Below are positions 34,545 through 44,213 of a stretch of DNA of 64,000 nt, in pieces. This stretch comes from Pseudomonadales bacterium. GTDB taxonomy: Bacteria; Pseudomonadota; Gammaproteobacteria; Pseudomonadales; Ketobacteraceae. The stretch's first letter is position 1; each line of letters begins with the position of its first letter. Position numbers and translations under genes: made by a program. Below the pieces are notes generated by a model. It worked only from the letters and a program-made list of their open reading frames with translations. It had not been told where the DNA came from and did no database searches. Where the stretch lies: positions 80,638-144,637 of the forward strand of contig JAGUVW010000068.1 in NCBI GenBank assembly GCA_020062665.1, read 5' to 3'.

Positions 34545-35246
34545 TCATGGATCGCCGGAGCAATCGTCGCGCCGGATCAGCCGTTGTCGCAATTTATCCG
34601 ACAAATGGTGGGCAAAACCGATGCTGCGGGTATCTAACAGCGGCAACCGTTCCATCAACCACTGGTAGAGTTTTTCGTCCGGCGCGTAGCCCAGTTGCTG
34701 CAACAGCGTGTCGCATTTGGCACGCAATGCAGCGTACTGATCCGGCGCCTGGGCCGGCACGACATCATGGCGTGGAATGTCATTGAGGGCGTAGGCATAC
34801 AGCATCACCGCCTGGGCCAGATTGAGCGAAGGATAGGTCACCGCCAGGGGAATCGAGGTGAGCAGGTCGCACAGGGCGATCTCGTCGCGGTGCAGGCCGG
34901 ATTCCTCACGCCCGAACACCAGGGCCACCTGCTGCACACTGCCCTGTTTCTGCTGCAACTGGCCGCGCAGCTGCTCCGGCGACAGCAATACCTCGCGCTG
35001 ATGACGGGGCTTGGCACTGGTACCCACCATCAGATCGACTTCGGCGCGCACTGCCGCCAGATCGGGAAATTCCCGCACGTTTTCCAGCACGTCGTGGGAG
35101 CCATGGGCCAGGATGCGCGCCGGTTTGTCGCGATGAGCCTGGGAGTTCACCACCCACAGGCTGGAAAAGCCCATGGTTTTCAGGGCCCTGGCGGCCGCAC
35201 CCACGTTTTCCGGCACCGCCGGTTCCACCAGCACGAAATGGAGCAT
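34545..35246 (-). CDS. SPOUT-class RNA 2'-O-methyltransferase (LasT/TrmJ family)
   Basis: 233 residues from ATG at 35246; an ATG at 35273 is a less likely alternative. It begins MLHFVLVEPAVPENVGAAAR and keeps the knotted-fold landmarks ALKTMGFSSLWVVNSQAH, HGSHDVL, ALVFGREESGL and the SAM-binding loop IPLAVTYPSLNLAQAVMLYAY. It resembles E. coli LasT/YjtD more than TrmJ itself. TrmJ methylates position 32 of tRNA; the target of the LasT branch is less certain. It is divergent from the second DISM-EAL gene. Confidence 0.88.
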   Translation of the reverse strand: MLHFVLVEPAVPENVGAAARALKTMGFSSLWVVNSQAHRDKPARILAHGSHDVLENVREFPDLAAVRAEVDLMVGTSAKPRHQREVLLSPEQLRGQLQQKQGSVQQVALVFGREESGLHRDEIALCDLLTSIPLAVTYPSLNLAQAVMLYAYALNDIPRHDVVPAQAPDQYAALRAKCDTLLQQLGYAPDEKLYQWLMERLPLLDTRSIGFAHHLSDKLRQRLIRRDDCSGDP

Positions 35247-35353
35247 CTGCCTGATCCGCCACACAAAAAACATTGAGCGCGCATTATAGCGGCAAAGGCC
35301 CGGCCCCCTGCGCCCGTAAGGGGCCGGAATTGCGCTACAGTTAGGAATGGTGC

Positions 35354-37921
35354 GTGAATCACGGGGCAACGGGCGCGTTCATGGGGCATTGGCGGGCAAG
35401 GGCAGCAATTCGAACAGTGTGGTGCTGCCTGCTGGTGCTGGTGGCAGCCTGGATTGCGCCTGTCCACGCCTGGCCCCTGCTGGTGACGGACGCCACCGCA
35501 ACGGTCAGCGTACCCGCACCCCTGCCCACCCTGCGGGAAGACACCCCTCTCGCCGCAGACGTCGCCTTGCAGCAGGCCTTCACCACAGCACCCTACGCCG
35601 CATCCATCCAGCCTTCCCCCCACTATTACTGGTATCGCCTGGACATCCAGGCGCAGTTGGGTGACAGCGGCCCCCGCCGCTTCTACCTGAGCACCGACAC
35701 CCACATCCTGCGCCATCTGGATTTCTATATTTTCCGGGGCGACACGCTGATCCAGCAGCAACGCAACGGCCTGCTGGACAGTGCGCCAGTGGCGGATTAC
35801 ACCGGCATCTATCTGACGCTGGATCTGCAGGCGAACGACCAGGTGACCGTGCTGATCCGCAAGCAGAACGACGGCCCCGGCATCCTGCCACTGCGCCTGC
35901 TGAGCGAAACCGCCTTTGCCGCCGAACAGCAGCGGCTGTTCATGGTGTGGGGTGCCATCGTCGCCGTGCTGCTGGTGCTGGCACTGTATAACGCGCTGAT
36001 CTACGCCATGCATCCGGGGCCGGCCTATTTCTGGTATCTGTGTTTTCACAGCATCACCTTCTGCTATTTTTCCGGCATTCATGGCTATGGTTTCTGGCTC
36101 TGGCCCGACGAGGTGCAACGCTGGCTGGCGCAGAATGTGATGCCGATGAATTTTCTGCTGCTGTGGCTGGTACTGCAGTTCGCCAACACCTTTCTGGATG
36201 CGCGCCGCCATGCGCCCTGGCATCACCGCCTGCTGCCCTGGTTCAGCGCGCTGTGTCTGCCGGGTGCGGCCATTGCATTGTGGTTGCCGGAATATCAGGT
36301 GATTCCCGCGTTCTCGGTGCTGCAGATCGTGGGCACGCTGTTCTGCCTGTCCATGGGCGTCACCGCGCTGCGCAATGGTTTTCGTCCTGCCGTATTTTTT
36401 CTGCTGTCGTGGATATTTACTGGCGCCGGCGCCGGCATTGGCATGGCGACTTTCATCGGTCTGGTGCCGGCGCACTTCCTGACGATGCATGCATTCGTGG
36501 TGGGATCGGTGGCGGAACTCATCACGCTGTCCGTGGCACTTGCGGATCGCATCAAATTCATGGAGAACAAGGCGCTGGCCCAGGCTTTCATCGATCCGCA
36601 AACCAACGCACCGAATTTTTCCTTCTTCAAGAACAAATTCCCCGAACAGCTGAACGAGCTGCAGCAACGTCATCCCCATCTGTTTTTGCTGGTGCTGGAT
36701 CTGCACGGTTTTCGCGAACTGGTGGGGCTGCTGGGGCCGGATGTGCTCAAGCAAGCCTACGACCGCCATGTGGAACGCACCGTGCATCTGCTGCAGCAAC
36801 GGCCGTGGGCAGTGCCCGTGCGCACCCTGCAGGGAAAAGACGCCTTTTTCATGTCGCTGCCCGGTGGCCAGGAAATGCTGCTGGTCAGCACCCGCGATCC
36901 CGTCGAGCGCAGTGTCGAACCCATGATCCGCGAACTGCTGAAACTGGCGGACGAAGCCATCACCGTGAACGATATCAACAGCAAGATCGGCTTCCGCATC
37001 GGCTGCGCGGCGTTCCGCCCGCAACAGCACAGCATCTTCGAATGTTTCCGCCAGGCGCAGATCGCGCTGCTCACCGCCCATCGCAACAAGCGGCCGTATG
37101 AAATCTTTGCTGGCGACCAGGACATCTTCATCAAGCATCGCCTGTCGCTGCTGTCGGACTTGCGGCTGGCCATCGCCGAAGAAACCCTGACGATCTACAT
37201 CCAGCCGCAGATTCGTCTGCGCGACAGCGCGCTGGTGGGCGGCGAAGTGCTGGTACGCTGGCAGCATCCGACCGAAGGTTTTGTCAGCCCCGCGGTGTTC
37301 ATTCCCCTGGCAGAACAAAGTCAGCTGATCTTCGACATCACCCGGCAAGTACTGCAGAAAACCTGCAGCTGGCTGCAGCAACACACACTGCCGGATGACT
37401 TTCACCTGTCGGTGAACCTGTCGGCGCTGGACATCAGCGACAGCCGCCTGCTGTCACTCATCCGTCACTGCGTGCATGCCTACAACGTGCCGCCCCACCG
37501 TTTGCTGTTCGAGGTGACTGAATCCGCCGTGCTCGACGATCCCGAGCGTTTTCTCGACGTGATCCAGGCGCTGCATGACATGGGATTCAAGATTGCGATC
37601 GATGACTTTGGTACCGGCTATTCATCCATGTCCTATCTGCAGCAGATGAATGCGGACGAAATCAAGATCGACATCCGCTTTGTGCGCGACATCCATGCAT
37701 CCGAAACCAACCAGAACATTGTGAAAGCCATCGTGCAGCTGGCGCGGGCCACCGGCGCCTACACCGTGGCCGAAGGGATTGAAACCGAAGCGGAGCTGGC
37801 GGTATTGCGCGCCCTGAACTGCGAGCTGGCCCAGGGCTATCTGTGGTCGCCGGCGCTGCCCGCGCCGGTATTTGTGGAAAGTTATCTGCAGCAGGAAGAC
37901 AAGAAAGTAGGCCTGGGCTGA
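35354..37921 (+). CDS. 7TMR-DISM sensor with eroded GGDEF and intact EAL domain (paralogue)
   Basis: 855 residues if GTG at 35354 is used, favoured because AGGA lies seven bases upstream; ATG at 35381 is the alternative. A signal or TM segment, a DISMED2-like periplasmic region (to about 190), seven membrane segments (about 194-397), a GGDEF-derived domain (about 410-582) with no recognisable active-site motif, and an EAL domain (about 593-845). The EAL domain keeps EVLVRW, SVNLSALDI, FEVTESAVL, DDFGTGYSS and EIKID. It shares architecture with the gene at 16090-18792. A c-di-GMP phosphodiesterase at the inner membrane is predicted. Confidence 0.9.
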   Translation: MNHGATGAFMGHWRARAAIRTVWCCLLVLVAAWIAPVHAWPLLVTDATATVSVPAPLPTLREDTPLAADVALQQAFTTAPYAASIQPSPHYYWYRLDIQAQLGDSGPRRFYLSTDTHILRHLDFYIFRGDTLIQQQRNGLLDSAPVADYTGIYLTLDLQANDQVTVLIRKQNDGPGILPLRLLSETAFAAEQQRLFMVWGAIVAVLLVLALYNALIYAMHPGPAYFWYLCFHSITFCYFSGIHGYGFWLWPDEVQRWLAQNVMPMNFLLLWLVLQFANTFLDARRHAPWHHRLLPWFSALCLPGAAIALWLPEYQVIPAFSVLQIVGTLFCLSMGVTALRNGFRPAVFFLLSWIFTGAGAGIGMATFIGLVPAHFLTMHAFVVGSVAELITLSVALADRIKFMENKALAQAFIDPQTNAPNFSFFKNKFPEQLNELQQRHPHLFLLVLDLHGFRELVGLLGPDVLKQAYDRHVERTVHLLQQRPWAVPVRTLQGKDAFFMSLPGGQEMLLVSTRDPVERSVEPMIRELLKLADEAITVNDINSKIGFRIGCAAFRPQQHSIFECFRQAQIALLTAHRNKRPYEIFAGDQDIFIKHRLSLLSDLRLAIAEETLTIYIQPQIRLRDSALVGGEVLVRWQHPTEGFVSPAVFIPLAEQSQLIFDITRQVLQKTCSWLQQHTLPDDFHLSVNLSALDISDSRLLSLIRHCVHAYNVPPHRLLFEVTESAVLDDPERFLDVIQALHDMGFKIAIDDFGTGYSSMSYLQQMNADEIKIDIRFVRDIHASETNQNIVKAIVQLARATGAYTVAEGIETEAELAVLRALNCELAQGYLWSPALPAPVFVESYLQQEDKKVGLG

Positions 37922-37933
37922 CGCAGCAGCTTG

Positions 37934-38527
37934 TCACGCCCCGATTTTCTTCAGCGCCGCCGCCGGATCGTCGATGACAAACAGGGTTTCATGCCCCCAT
38001 ATCGCGTCAGGGCCATCGCAGCCCCGGTAGATTTCCACCCACACCGAAAGAATGTCGTAAATACTGCCATCGCTCTTGATCGTGCCAACCACCAGATTGG
38101 GATCATAGAACTGAATTGGCCCTGTCCAGGGAAAATACGCGCCGATGATATGACCTTCGCCTTTGTTGTTGGAAATTCCGTAGAGCTTGTACTTGCCCGA
38201 CCAGGGCGTATTTTCGCGCAGCAGTTTGGGTGTGTTCTTGTGGCGCAGATCGACTTTTCTGCTGGCGGCCTGCTCCAGCGCCGAGCCATTTTCCAACGGG
38301 CCGAATTGCAGCGAGGTTGATCTCTCGTAAGGCGTCAGCAGCGGCTCCTTTAAACCTTTGCCACTGGGCAACTGCCCTGCCAGCCCCTTGCACCACATCA
38401 GCACCTGGGCCGCGCAAGTGCCCTGGGAGTTACCCGGAAAATCCTGATCCTTGTAATTCTTGTCGATCGTCATGTTGGGATCGATGTAAAACTTCTTCTT
38501 CGCTTCGTAGTTGTCGTGCAGACTCAT
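37934..38527 (-). CDS. YopT/C58-like cysteine protease candidate (papain fold)
   Basis: 197 residues, not matching a housekeeping family I know. The pattern fits YopT-type (C58) proteases: Cys38 in GTCAAQVLMWCKG (G-x-C-x-A, then Trp at +7), His126 in GHIIGAYFP and Asp142 in FYDPN. The His-Asp spacing of 16 equals that of YopT (H258/D274), and the FxDPN motif is the family's. No signal peptide or membrane segment is present. C58 members include type III effectors and toxin domains; no secretion or immunity gene is adjacent. The Cys-His distance (88) is shorter than in YopT (119). Assignment is from motifs only. Confidence 0.6.
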   Translation of the reverse strand: MSLHDNYEAKKKFYIDPNMTIDKNYKDQDFPGNSQGTCAAQVLMWCKGLAGQLPSGKGLKEPLLTPYERSTSLQFGPLENGSALEQAASRKVDLRHKNTPKLLRENTPWSGKYKLYGISNNKGEGHIIGAYFPWTGPIQFYDPNLVVGTIKSDGSIYDILSVWVEIYRGCDGPDAIWGHETLFVIDDPAAALKKIGA

Positions 38528-38668
38528 AAACCTGGCTCCCTGTTACCGTTCCATGTTTGGCCCCGCTATGGGCCGGTTGATGTCCGTTTCTGTCCAAAAG
38601 GATCTGTGCAAGTGTAGATGTCCGCCGTGACAACAACAACGCGCTTTGGCCCCACGCCGCCACCACGG

Positions 38669-39700
38669 TTACGCAGACTCGCCCTGACGCAACACGCCTT
38701 TGAATCTCTGCCGCCCGAACCGGCGCAACACTGTCAGGGATGGTTTTTCGACCACCTCACTCACCAGCCATGCCAGCAGAACGGAGATGACAACGGCGGC
38801 CGCCATCGAAGCAATCGGGCCAAAACCGGCGGCGGAAAGTCGCTCCAGCACCAGATAGCCCAGATTGTGATGCACCAGATACAGCGCGAACGAGATACCG
38901 CCAAACCAGAGCGTCACCCGATTCACCAGAAAACCCAGCTTGCCGAACATCGCGGCCGCCACCAGCGCTGTCACGATCACTGCCACCACCAATCCCCGCA
39001 GCCCCTCCACCAGACACGCCGTGGCAATCGCAGCGCCCATGATGCCCAGCTTGAACCGATCAACACCTTTCTCGCGAATGGTGAAAATCATGATGCCGAT
39101 GACAAAGAACGCCGCCTGATCCAGCGCCAGCAGCAGCGCGAAAACATCGCGCGTATCATCATCGGGCTTGCCCACCAGCACCGCCCACACGCAGGACAGC
39201 AGCAACCACACCACACAGATCCGATGCACCTGATGATGCCACCCCAACGCCAGCAGCCACGCAACATGCAGATAAAACGCCAGCTCAACCGTCAGGCTCC
39301 AGTACACGTAATCGATATTGTGATAACCCAGAAACTCCTGAAACATCGTGGCATTGACGATCAGGCCGCCCAGCCAGGGCTTCAGACCAAACAGCACCCA
39401 GCCGATCAGCGCAACGCCCAGCAGCGTCGCCCAGTAAGTCGGGTAAAGACGGGAAAAACGCAGAAAAGCAAAATGCCCCACGCTGTGACATTTCTGCACC
39501 GTATTGAAAATGACGACGCCTGAAATCACAAAGAAAAGCTGAACGGCGTGATAGCCATACAACCCAGGTGCAATAAACGGAATATCAACAACGTACCTGT
39601 CCCACCAGTTAATGTAATGCGAAAACATCACAGCAACGGCGGCAACGCCCCGCAACACATCCAGCCCGAGCACACGGTCGGTTCCAGCACTACCCTGCAT
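38669..39700 (-). CDS. Acyltransferase 3 (OafA/YrhL-like) membrane protein
   Basis: 343 residues and about ten membrane segments. It starts with the family signature LGLDVLRGVAAVAVMFSHYINWW and has FFVISGVVIF at about 53-62. Members transfer acetyl or other acyl groups to sugars of lipopolysaccharide, peptidoglycan or secreted polysaccharides across the inner membrane. It stands beside the YopT-like gene on the same strand with a 141-base gap, and divergent from the sulfatase. Substrate unknown. Confidence 0.93.
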   Translation of the reverse strand: MQGSAGTDRVLGLDVLRGVAAVAVMFSHYINWWDRYVVDIPFIAPGLYGYHAVQLFFVISGVVIFNTVQKCHSVGHFAFLRFSRLYPTYWATLLGVALIGWVLFGLKPWLGGLIVNATMFQEFLGYHNIDYVYWSLTVELAFYLHVAWLLALGWHHQVHRICVVWLLLSCVWAVLVGKPDDDTRDVFALLLALDQAAFFVIGIMIFTIREKGVDRFKLGIMGAAIATACLVEGLRGLVVAVIVTALVAAAMFGKLGFLVNRVTLWFGGISFALYLVHHNLGYLVLERLSAAGFGPIASMAAAVVISVLLAWLVSEVVEKPSLTVLRRFGRQRFKGVLRQGESA

Positions 39701-39971
39701 TTCAAGCCCCCAGCACCACCAGCATTCATTCCAGCGCGTGGTGTGGATGCTCTCACTGGCAACCGGGTCAGATCAAGACTCACAGGAAGTCAGGCGAAGA
39801 TGCCTGCCCGGAACAAGACAACCCCGGCCAGGTGAACAGAACCTTCAGATCCTGGATAACCCAAGCCGGCTTCACCGGCGCCAGCCTCAACAAACCATTA
39901 TCCGCTGCCGAATATTCTCACTTATACTCCCTGAGCACTTTTTCCCCAACCCAGATCCAATGGAACCGAGT

Positions 39972-41756
39972 ATGAAGAAGAATTCAGATACCACCAGGGG
40001 CATGAGCCGGCGGGATTTCATTGCACAGAGCAGCGGTGTTGTCGCCACCGCCATTGCGGCAAACCAACTCCCCGGCACGGTGTTTGCGAATACCAAAACG
40101 ACGTCCTCTGCCAAGCCTGCCATGCGCTCGGCTTCCCGACCCAATCTGATTTTCGTGTTCTCGGATCAGGAACGCTATTTTCATCAATGGCCGAAGGGCC
40201 TGTCACTGCCTGGCCACGAGCGTCTGCAAAACGACGGCGTCACTTTCCACAATCACTATTGCCCGGCCGTCATGTGTACCTCATCCCGCTCGGTGATGCT
40301 GACTGGCCTGCAAACCGCTACCAATGGCATGTTCGAAAATACCGACGTGGCGTATGTGCCAAATCTTTCCACTGATATCCCAACCATTGGCACCATGCTG
40401 CGCAAAGCAGGTTACTACACTGCCTACAAGGGGAAATGGCATCTGAATCGTGAGTTCGAGCACGAGGAAGGCGGCAACACCCTCACCCAGAAAATGGATC
40501 AGTACGGATTTTCGGACTTCTACTCACCTGGCGACATGATTGCCCACACATTGGGCGGATACGAGTTTGACCACCTGATTGCAGGCAGTGCAATCACCTG
40601 GCTGCGCCGTCATGGCAGACGCCTGACCGATGAAGGCAAACCCTGGTGTCTTTTTGTAAGCCTCATCAATCCTCACGACATCATGTATTTCAATACCGAT
40701 GCTCCTGGTAAAAACGTGCAGGACACCGGATTGCTGACCATGCACGCAGCGCCGGCTCCGACCAGCAAACTGTACGAAGCCAGCTGGGACATGCCCATTG
40801 CCAAGCATCTGAAGCAACCCTTCAATGCGCCAGGTCGCCCGGGTGCCCATGGGGAATTCGATAAAATGTGGGGCTACGTGCTGGGTCGCATTCCCGCTGA
40901 AGAAGAACGCTGGCGCCGCTTCAACGATTTCTACATCAACTCGATCCGCTCAGTGGATTTGCAGGTCAACAGCATACTGAGCGAGCTCGATACGCTGAAG
41001 CTGACAGACCGTACCGCATTCATCTACACGTCGGATCACGGCGAAATGGCGGGCGCCCATGGATTACGCGGAAAAGGGCCGTTCGCCTATCAGGAAGCGA
41101 TGCATCTGCCAATGTATGTCGTCCATCCGGATGTAAAAGGCGGGCAGGATACTCGCGCATTGACCGGTCACATCGATCTTGTTCCCACCCTGCTGGCACT
41201 GGCAGGCCTTGATTCGACCCGAGCTGCCGAGGTTGCCGGACGCGAATTGCCCGGCAAGGATTTTTCCACCGTACTGAGTAACCCCGGCGCCTCCAAACTG
41301 AATTCGACCCGCGAAAGCGTGCTGTTCACTTACAGCGGCCTGGTGACCAATGATGGCGATCTGTTCCAGCACGTGGTTGAGGCAAAATCCGAAGACAAAA
41401 AGCCCATCCTGAAGATGCTGAAAGACGGCTTCAAACCCGACATGAAAAAGCGCGGCAGTCTGCGTACCGTGTTTGATGGACGCTACAAGTTTACCCGCTA
41501 TTTTTCACCGCTGGATCACAACAAGCCCACCACGCTTGACGAGTTGTATCAGTGGAACGATGTGGAACTGTTCGATCTGGCAACCGATCCGGATGAAATG
41601 ATCAACCTCGGCGTCGATCGAAATGCCCACAAGGATCTGATCCTGGCGATGAACACCAAGCTCAACAACGTGATCAAGGCAGAGATTGGTGTGGATGACG
41701 GCAGAGAGCTGCCCAACATACCGTTGGTGGATTGGACCGTAGGCAAGATCAGCTAG
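39972..41756 (+). CDS. Tat-exported sulfatase-family hydrolase with atypical CTSSR motif
   Basis: 594 residues from ATG at 39972 (GGA seven bases upstream); ATG at 39960 is possible. The twin-arginine signal MSRRDFIAQSSGVVATAIAA (11-30) marks export in folded form. Metal and active-site landmarks: FVFSDQER (Asp65), C102-TSSR, YKGKWHL and IYTSDHGEMAG. The formylglycine motif is normally CxPxR; here Ser replaces Pro, which may change or prevent maturation. A choline-sulfatase-like or phosphonate-monoester-hydrolase-like enzyme is possible. No maturase gene is nearby. Divergent from the acyltransferase gene. Confidence 0.85.
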   Translation: MKKNSDTTRGMSRRDFIAQSSGVVATAIAANQLPGTVFANTKTTSSAKPAMRSASRPNLIFVFSDQERYFHQWPKGLSLPGHERLQNDGVTFHNHYCPAVMCTSSRSVMLTGLQTATNGMFENTDVAYVPNLSTDIPTIGTMLRKAGYYTAYKGKWHLNREFEHEEGGNTLTQKMDQYGFSDFYSPGDMIAHTLGGYEFDHLIAGSAITWLRRHGRRLTDEGKPWCLFVSLINPHDIMYFNTDAPGKNVQDTGLLTMHAAPAPTSKLYEASWDMPIAKHLKQPFNAPGRPGAHGEFDKMWGYVLGRIPAEEERWRRFNDFYINSIRSVDLQVNSILSELDTLKLTDRTAFIYTSDHGEMAGAHGLRGKGPFAYQEAMHLPMYVVHPDVKGGQDTRALTGHIDLVPTLLALAGLDSTRAAEVAGRELPGKDFSTVLSNPGASKLNSTRESVLFTYSGLVTNDGDLFQHVVEAKSEDKKPILKMLKDGFKPDMKKRGSLRTVFDGRYKFTRYFSPLDHNKPTTLDELYQWNDVELFDLATDPDEMINLGVDRNAHKDLILAMNTKLNNVIKAEIGVDDGRELPNIPLVDWTVGKIS

Positions 41757-41931
41757 AATTTTTCTGAAGAGTGGCACCGACCGCCTGCCGATTTGTGCAC
41801 TAGTGCCCGCCCAAAGTTCGCAATAGGCAGCTTTATTGCGCAACGTCTGCACCCCATACTGCGCTCCCCTGCTGGATGTTCGTCTCGCGCTGTACAGGGA
41901 AAAATGACAACACTCTTACAAGGATCACGTT

Positions 41932-43395
41932 ATGAATTTCTCCCACATTAAATGGCTATTGGGTGGCGCCCTGATGGCTGGTTTGTTCCAGCACGGCGTA
42001 GTGTATGCAGCAGCCTCACAGGCAGTGCTGGATCGCGTGGTGCATGGACAGGCCACATTCAAACTGTCACAGACCACCAGCCTGGCCGCAGACGACAGCG
42101 TGAACCGCGATGCGGATCAACTGGTTCAGCAAACCGATGCCATGCTGAAAAAACTCAATGCCAGTCGCCAGTTCCGCATCAGTGGCGCGCCCACTGTCAG
42201 CATCGAATGGCGTGGCAAGGGCCGCACCATCAAAGGCACCGCGCAACGGCCCGAAGCAGACAAGGTGCGCGAACACTATAACGATGATACCGACGGATTC
42301 CGCGCCTATGCCAATGCGGGCGCCGAGGCGCTGGACAGCTTCACCGCCTACAACCCCACCAGCCGCAACATTTTTGAAATGCGTTTTCCGCGCTCCATGC
42401 GCGCATCCCTGCACGCACAGGCCATGCAATCCGGCGCCGTGCACGGTTTCAATAACGACACCGCGCCCGCCGACCGCGCCATCGAACGGGAAGAAAAAAC
42501 CGAACTGGTGCCACTGGGCTGGAGCATGAACGACGACAACCGCGTTCGCATCGGCTCGCTGAATACCCGCATCACCACCTGGCCGTGGCGCACCATCGTC
42601 CACTTCTCCAATACCTGTTCCGGCACCTTGATCGGGCCGCGTCACGTCGTCACTGCCGCACACTGCATCAATCCTGCCGGCACCGACGACTTTGCTGCAT
42701 TTACCGTACGCAGCGAACGCAACGGCACTGCATGGCTGGGCGCGTCGGTCATGCCGGGCTGCCCGGACTCATCGACCCAGAACTGCCCCAATATCGGTGC
42801 GGCCTATTGGTACTTCACGCCCAGCCAGTGGCGCCAGTCCAGCGTCAGCAACCGCGAGCAGTATGACTTTGGCATCATCGTATTGCCCGATCGCCTGGGC
42901 GATGCCGTGGGCTGGATGGGCTACTGGTACGCCGATGTGAACGCGCTGGAAACCGTGGACAAATACAATCGCGGCTATCCATCCTGCAACGCCATGTCCG
43001 GCAATCAGCCCCGCATAGACGATCCGGCCGACCCCGCCATGTGCGCCACCTGCACCACCGATCTGACTGTGTGCAGCGCCAACCATATGTACGGCGATAG
43101 CGGCGCCTGCTCGATTGCCAACGCAACCAACACCGACGGCAGCGGCTGGAACCGCAACGTACGAATGACCTGCGACGCATCGGCTGGCCACAGTGGCTCA
43201 CCGCTGTATATCTACGGCGATGGCAACGTGGGCTCCAGCGGCAGCGTGTACTACACCGCGCACGATATTCAAACGATCTGCGGCGCTACTGCGGCATCAT
43301 CCTCTTGCGCCAACGTCCCGCGCGCCGATCGCCTGCTGCGCATGACGCCGGAATACGCGGAATGGATTTCCTACTTCCGCAACACCTTCCCTTAA
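41932..43395 (+). CDS. Secreted trypsin-like serine protease with long pro-region (V8-like)
   Basis: 487 residues. A signal peptide (about 1-27, ending VVYAAA) and a pro-region of about 190 residues precede a chymotrypsin-fold domain with His244 in TAAHC, Asp312 in YDFGII and Ser421 in GHSGSP. The GxSGSP form and the Cys-rich loop (CATCTTDLTVC, 371-381) recall glutamyl-endopeptidase (V8) relatives. AAGGATCAC precedes the ATG at good spacing. It is predicted to be secreted and self-processed. A perfect terminator follows, separating it from a second, shorter protease. Confidence 0.9.
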   Translation: MNFSHIKWLLGGALMAGLFQHGVVYAAASQAVLDRVVHGQATFKLSQTTSLAADDSVNRDADQLVQQTDAMLKKLNASRQFRISGAPTVSIEWRGKGRTIKGTAQRPEADKVREHYNDDTDGFRAYANAGAEALDSFTAYNPTSRNIFEMRFPRSMRASLHAQAMQSGAVHGFNNDTAPADRAIEREEKTELVPLGWSMNDDNRVRIGSLNTRITTWPWRTIVHFSNTCSGTLIGPRHVVTAAHCINPAGTDDFAAFTVRSERNGTAWLGASVMPGCPDSSTQNCPNIGAAYWYFTPSQWRQSSVSNREQYDFGIIVLPDRLGDAVGWMGYWYADVNALETVDKYNRGYPSCNAMSGNQPRIDDPADPAMCATCTTDLTVCSANHMYGDSGACSIANATNTDGSGWNRNVRMTCDASAGHSGSPLYIYGDGNVGSSGSVYYTAHDIQTICGATAASSSCANVPRADRLLRMTPEYAEWISYFRNTFP

Positions 43396-43409
43396 ATCGT
43401 AGCAAGACA

Positions 43410-43437
43410 GGCGCTACCACCCTCGGTAGCGCCTTTT
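43410..43437 (+). terminator. Rho-independent terminator after the large serine protease gene
   Basis: Perfect 9-bp stem GGCGCTACC / GGTAGCGCC with a six-base loop, then TTTT. It starts 15 bases after the stop codon. The second protease gene begins 23 bases downstream. Confidence 0.9.
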
Positions 43438-43459
43438 GTCGTTCGAACGGGAGATGCAC

Positions 43460-44179
43460 ATGGCCGGCAGAAAAAACAATACATGGCGTTGCCTGATGAC
43501 GCTCGCGCTGACGACTGCCCTGACTGCCTGCCACAGTGCTTGGCCGCCTGCGTCGCAAACTGCAACCAATCCTGCCGAATCCACCGCCTTCATCCGTTTT
43601 CAGAACAGCGAATCTTTTTGCAGCGCGGCCCTGATCGCGCCCAGGCTGTTGCTCACCGCACGTCATTGCGTACAGCTACCCGGCACCAACCAGCCCATGG
43701 CACCGGATCAGCTGACGGTGGGATTTGGTGACAACGCACTGCAGCACGAAGATCATGGCATTGCAGTGCAGGCAATCCGGCTGCCGCCACAAACGGAATT
43801 TTCCCGCGCGGAAGATTTGATGGGCACCGATCTGGCCGTGCTGCAACTGAACCGCGCCGCGCCAATCCCCGTGATGGCGGTGGCGCAATTTCAGCAGGAT
43901 GAAATACCGGAGCAACTGACGTTGATCGGGTATGGCGTTACCCGTGCCGGCTATTATGGTTTGCGGCACGAAACCCAGGTAAAAGTTCATGCCCACAACA
44001 AGGCGACACTGACCTTTAGCGGCGGTGGATGCAAGGGCGATTCCGGTGGGCCGCTGGTGAATGACAAAGGCGAACTGCTGGCCATCGTCAGTCTGGGAAC
44101 CAGCCGGCTGTGCACCGTGCAGCAACAGCGCTTTGGGCAGCGTATAAATGCGGTTGCATCAATGGATAAAGTTGACTGA
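43460..44179 (+). CDS. Trypsin-like serine protease, lipoprotein
   Basis: 239 residues from ATG at 43460, chosen because GGGAG is six bases upstream. A lipoprotein signal ends ALTAC (Cys24), so the enzyme is probably membrane-anchored. The triad is His69 in TARHC (the usual second Ala is Arg), Asp124 in GTDLAVLQL and Ser195 in CKGDSGGPLV, a chymotrypsin (S1A) pattern distinct from the V8-like neighbour. There is no pro-region of note. The two proteases are adjacent but not obvious duplicates. Substrate unknown. Confidence 0.88.
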   Translation: MAGRKNNTWRCLMTLALTTALTACHSAWPPASQTATNPAESTAFIRFQNSESFCSAALIAPRLLLTARHCVQLPGTNQPMAPDQLTVGFGDNALQHEDHGIAVQAIRLPPQTEFSRAEDLMGTDLAVLQLNRAAPIPVMAVAQFQQDEIPEQLTLIGYGVTRAGYYGLRHETQVKVHAHNKATLTFSGGGCKGDSGGPLVNDKGELLAIVSLGTSRLCTVQQQRFGQRINAVASMDKVD

Positions 44180-44213
44180 CGCCAGATTCTTCTGCTTCAA
44201 TCCTGGTTCCTCT

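Noticed and set aside
35180..37405. 741-residue minus-strand reading frame opposite the second DISM-EAL gene
   Set aside because: His/Gln/Arg-rich nonsense composition and complete overlap with a protein that has clear membrane and EAL domains.
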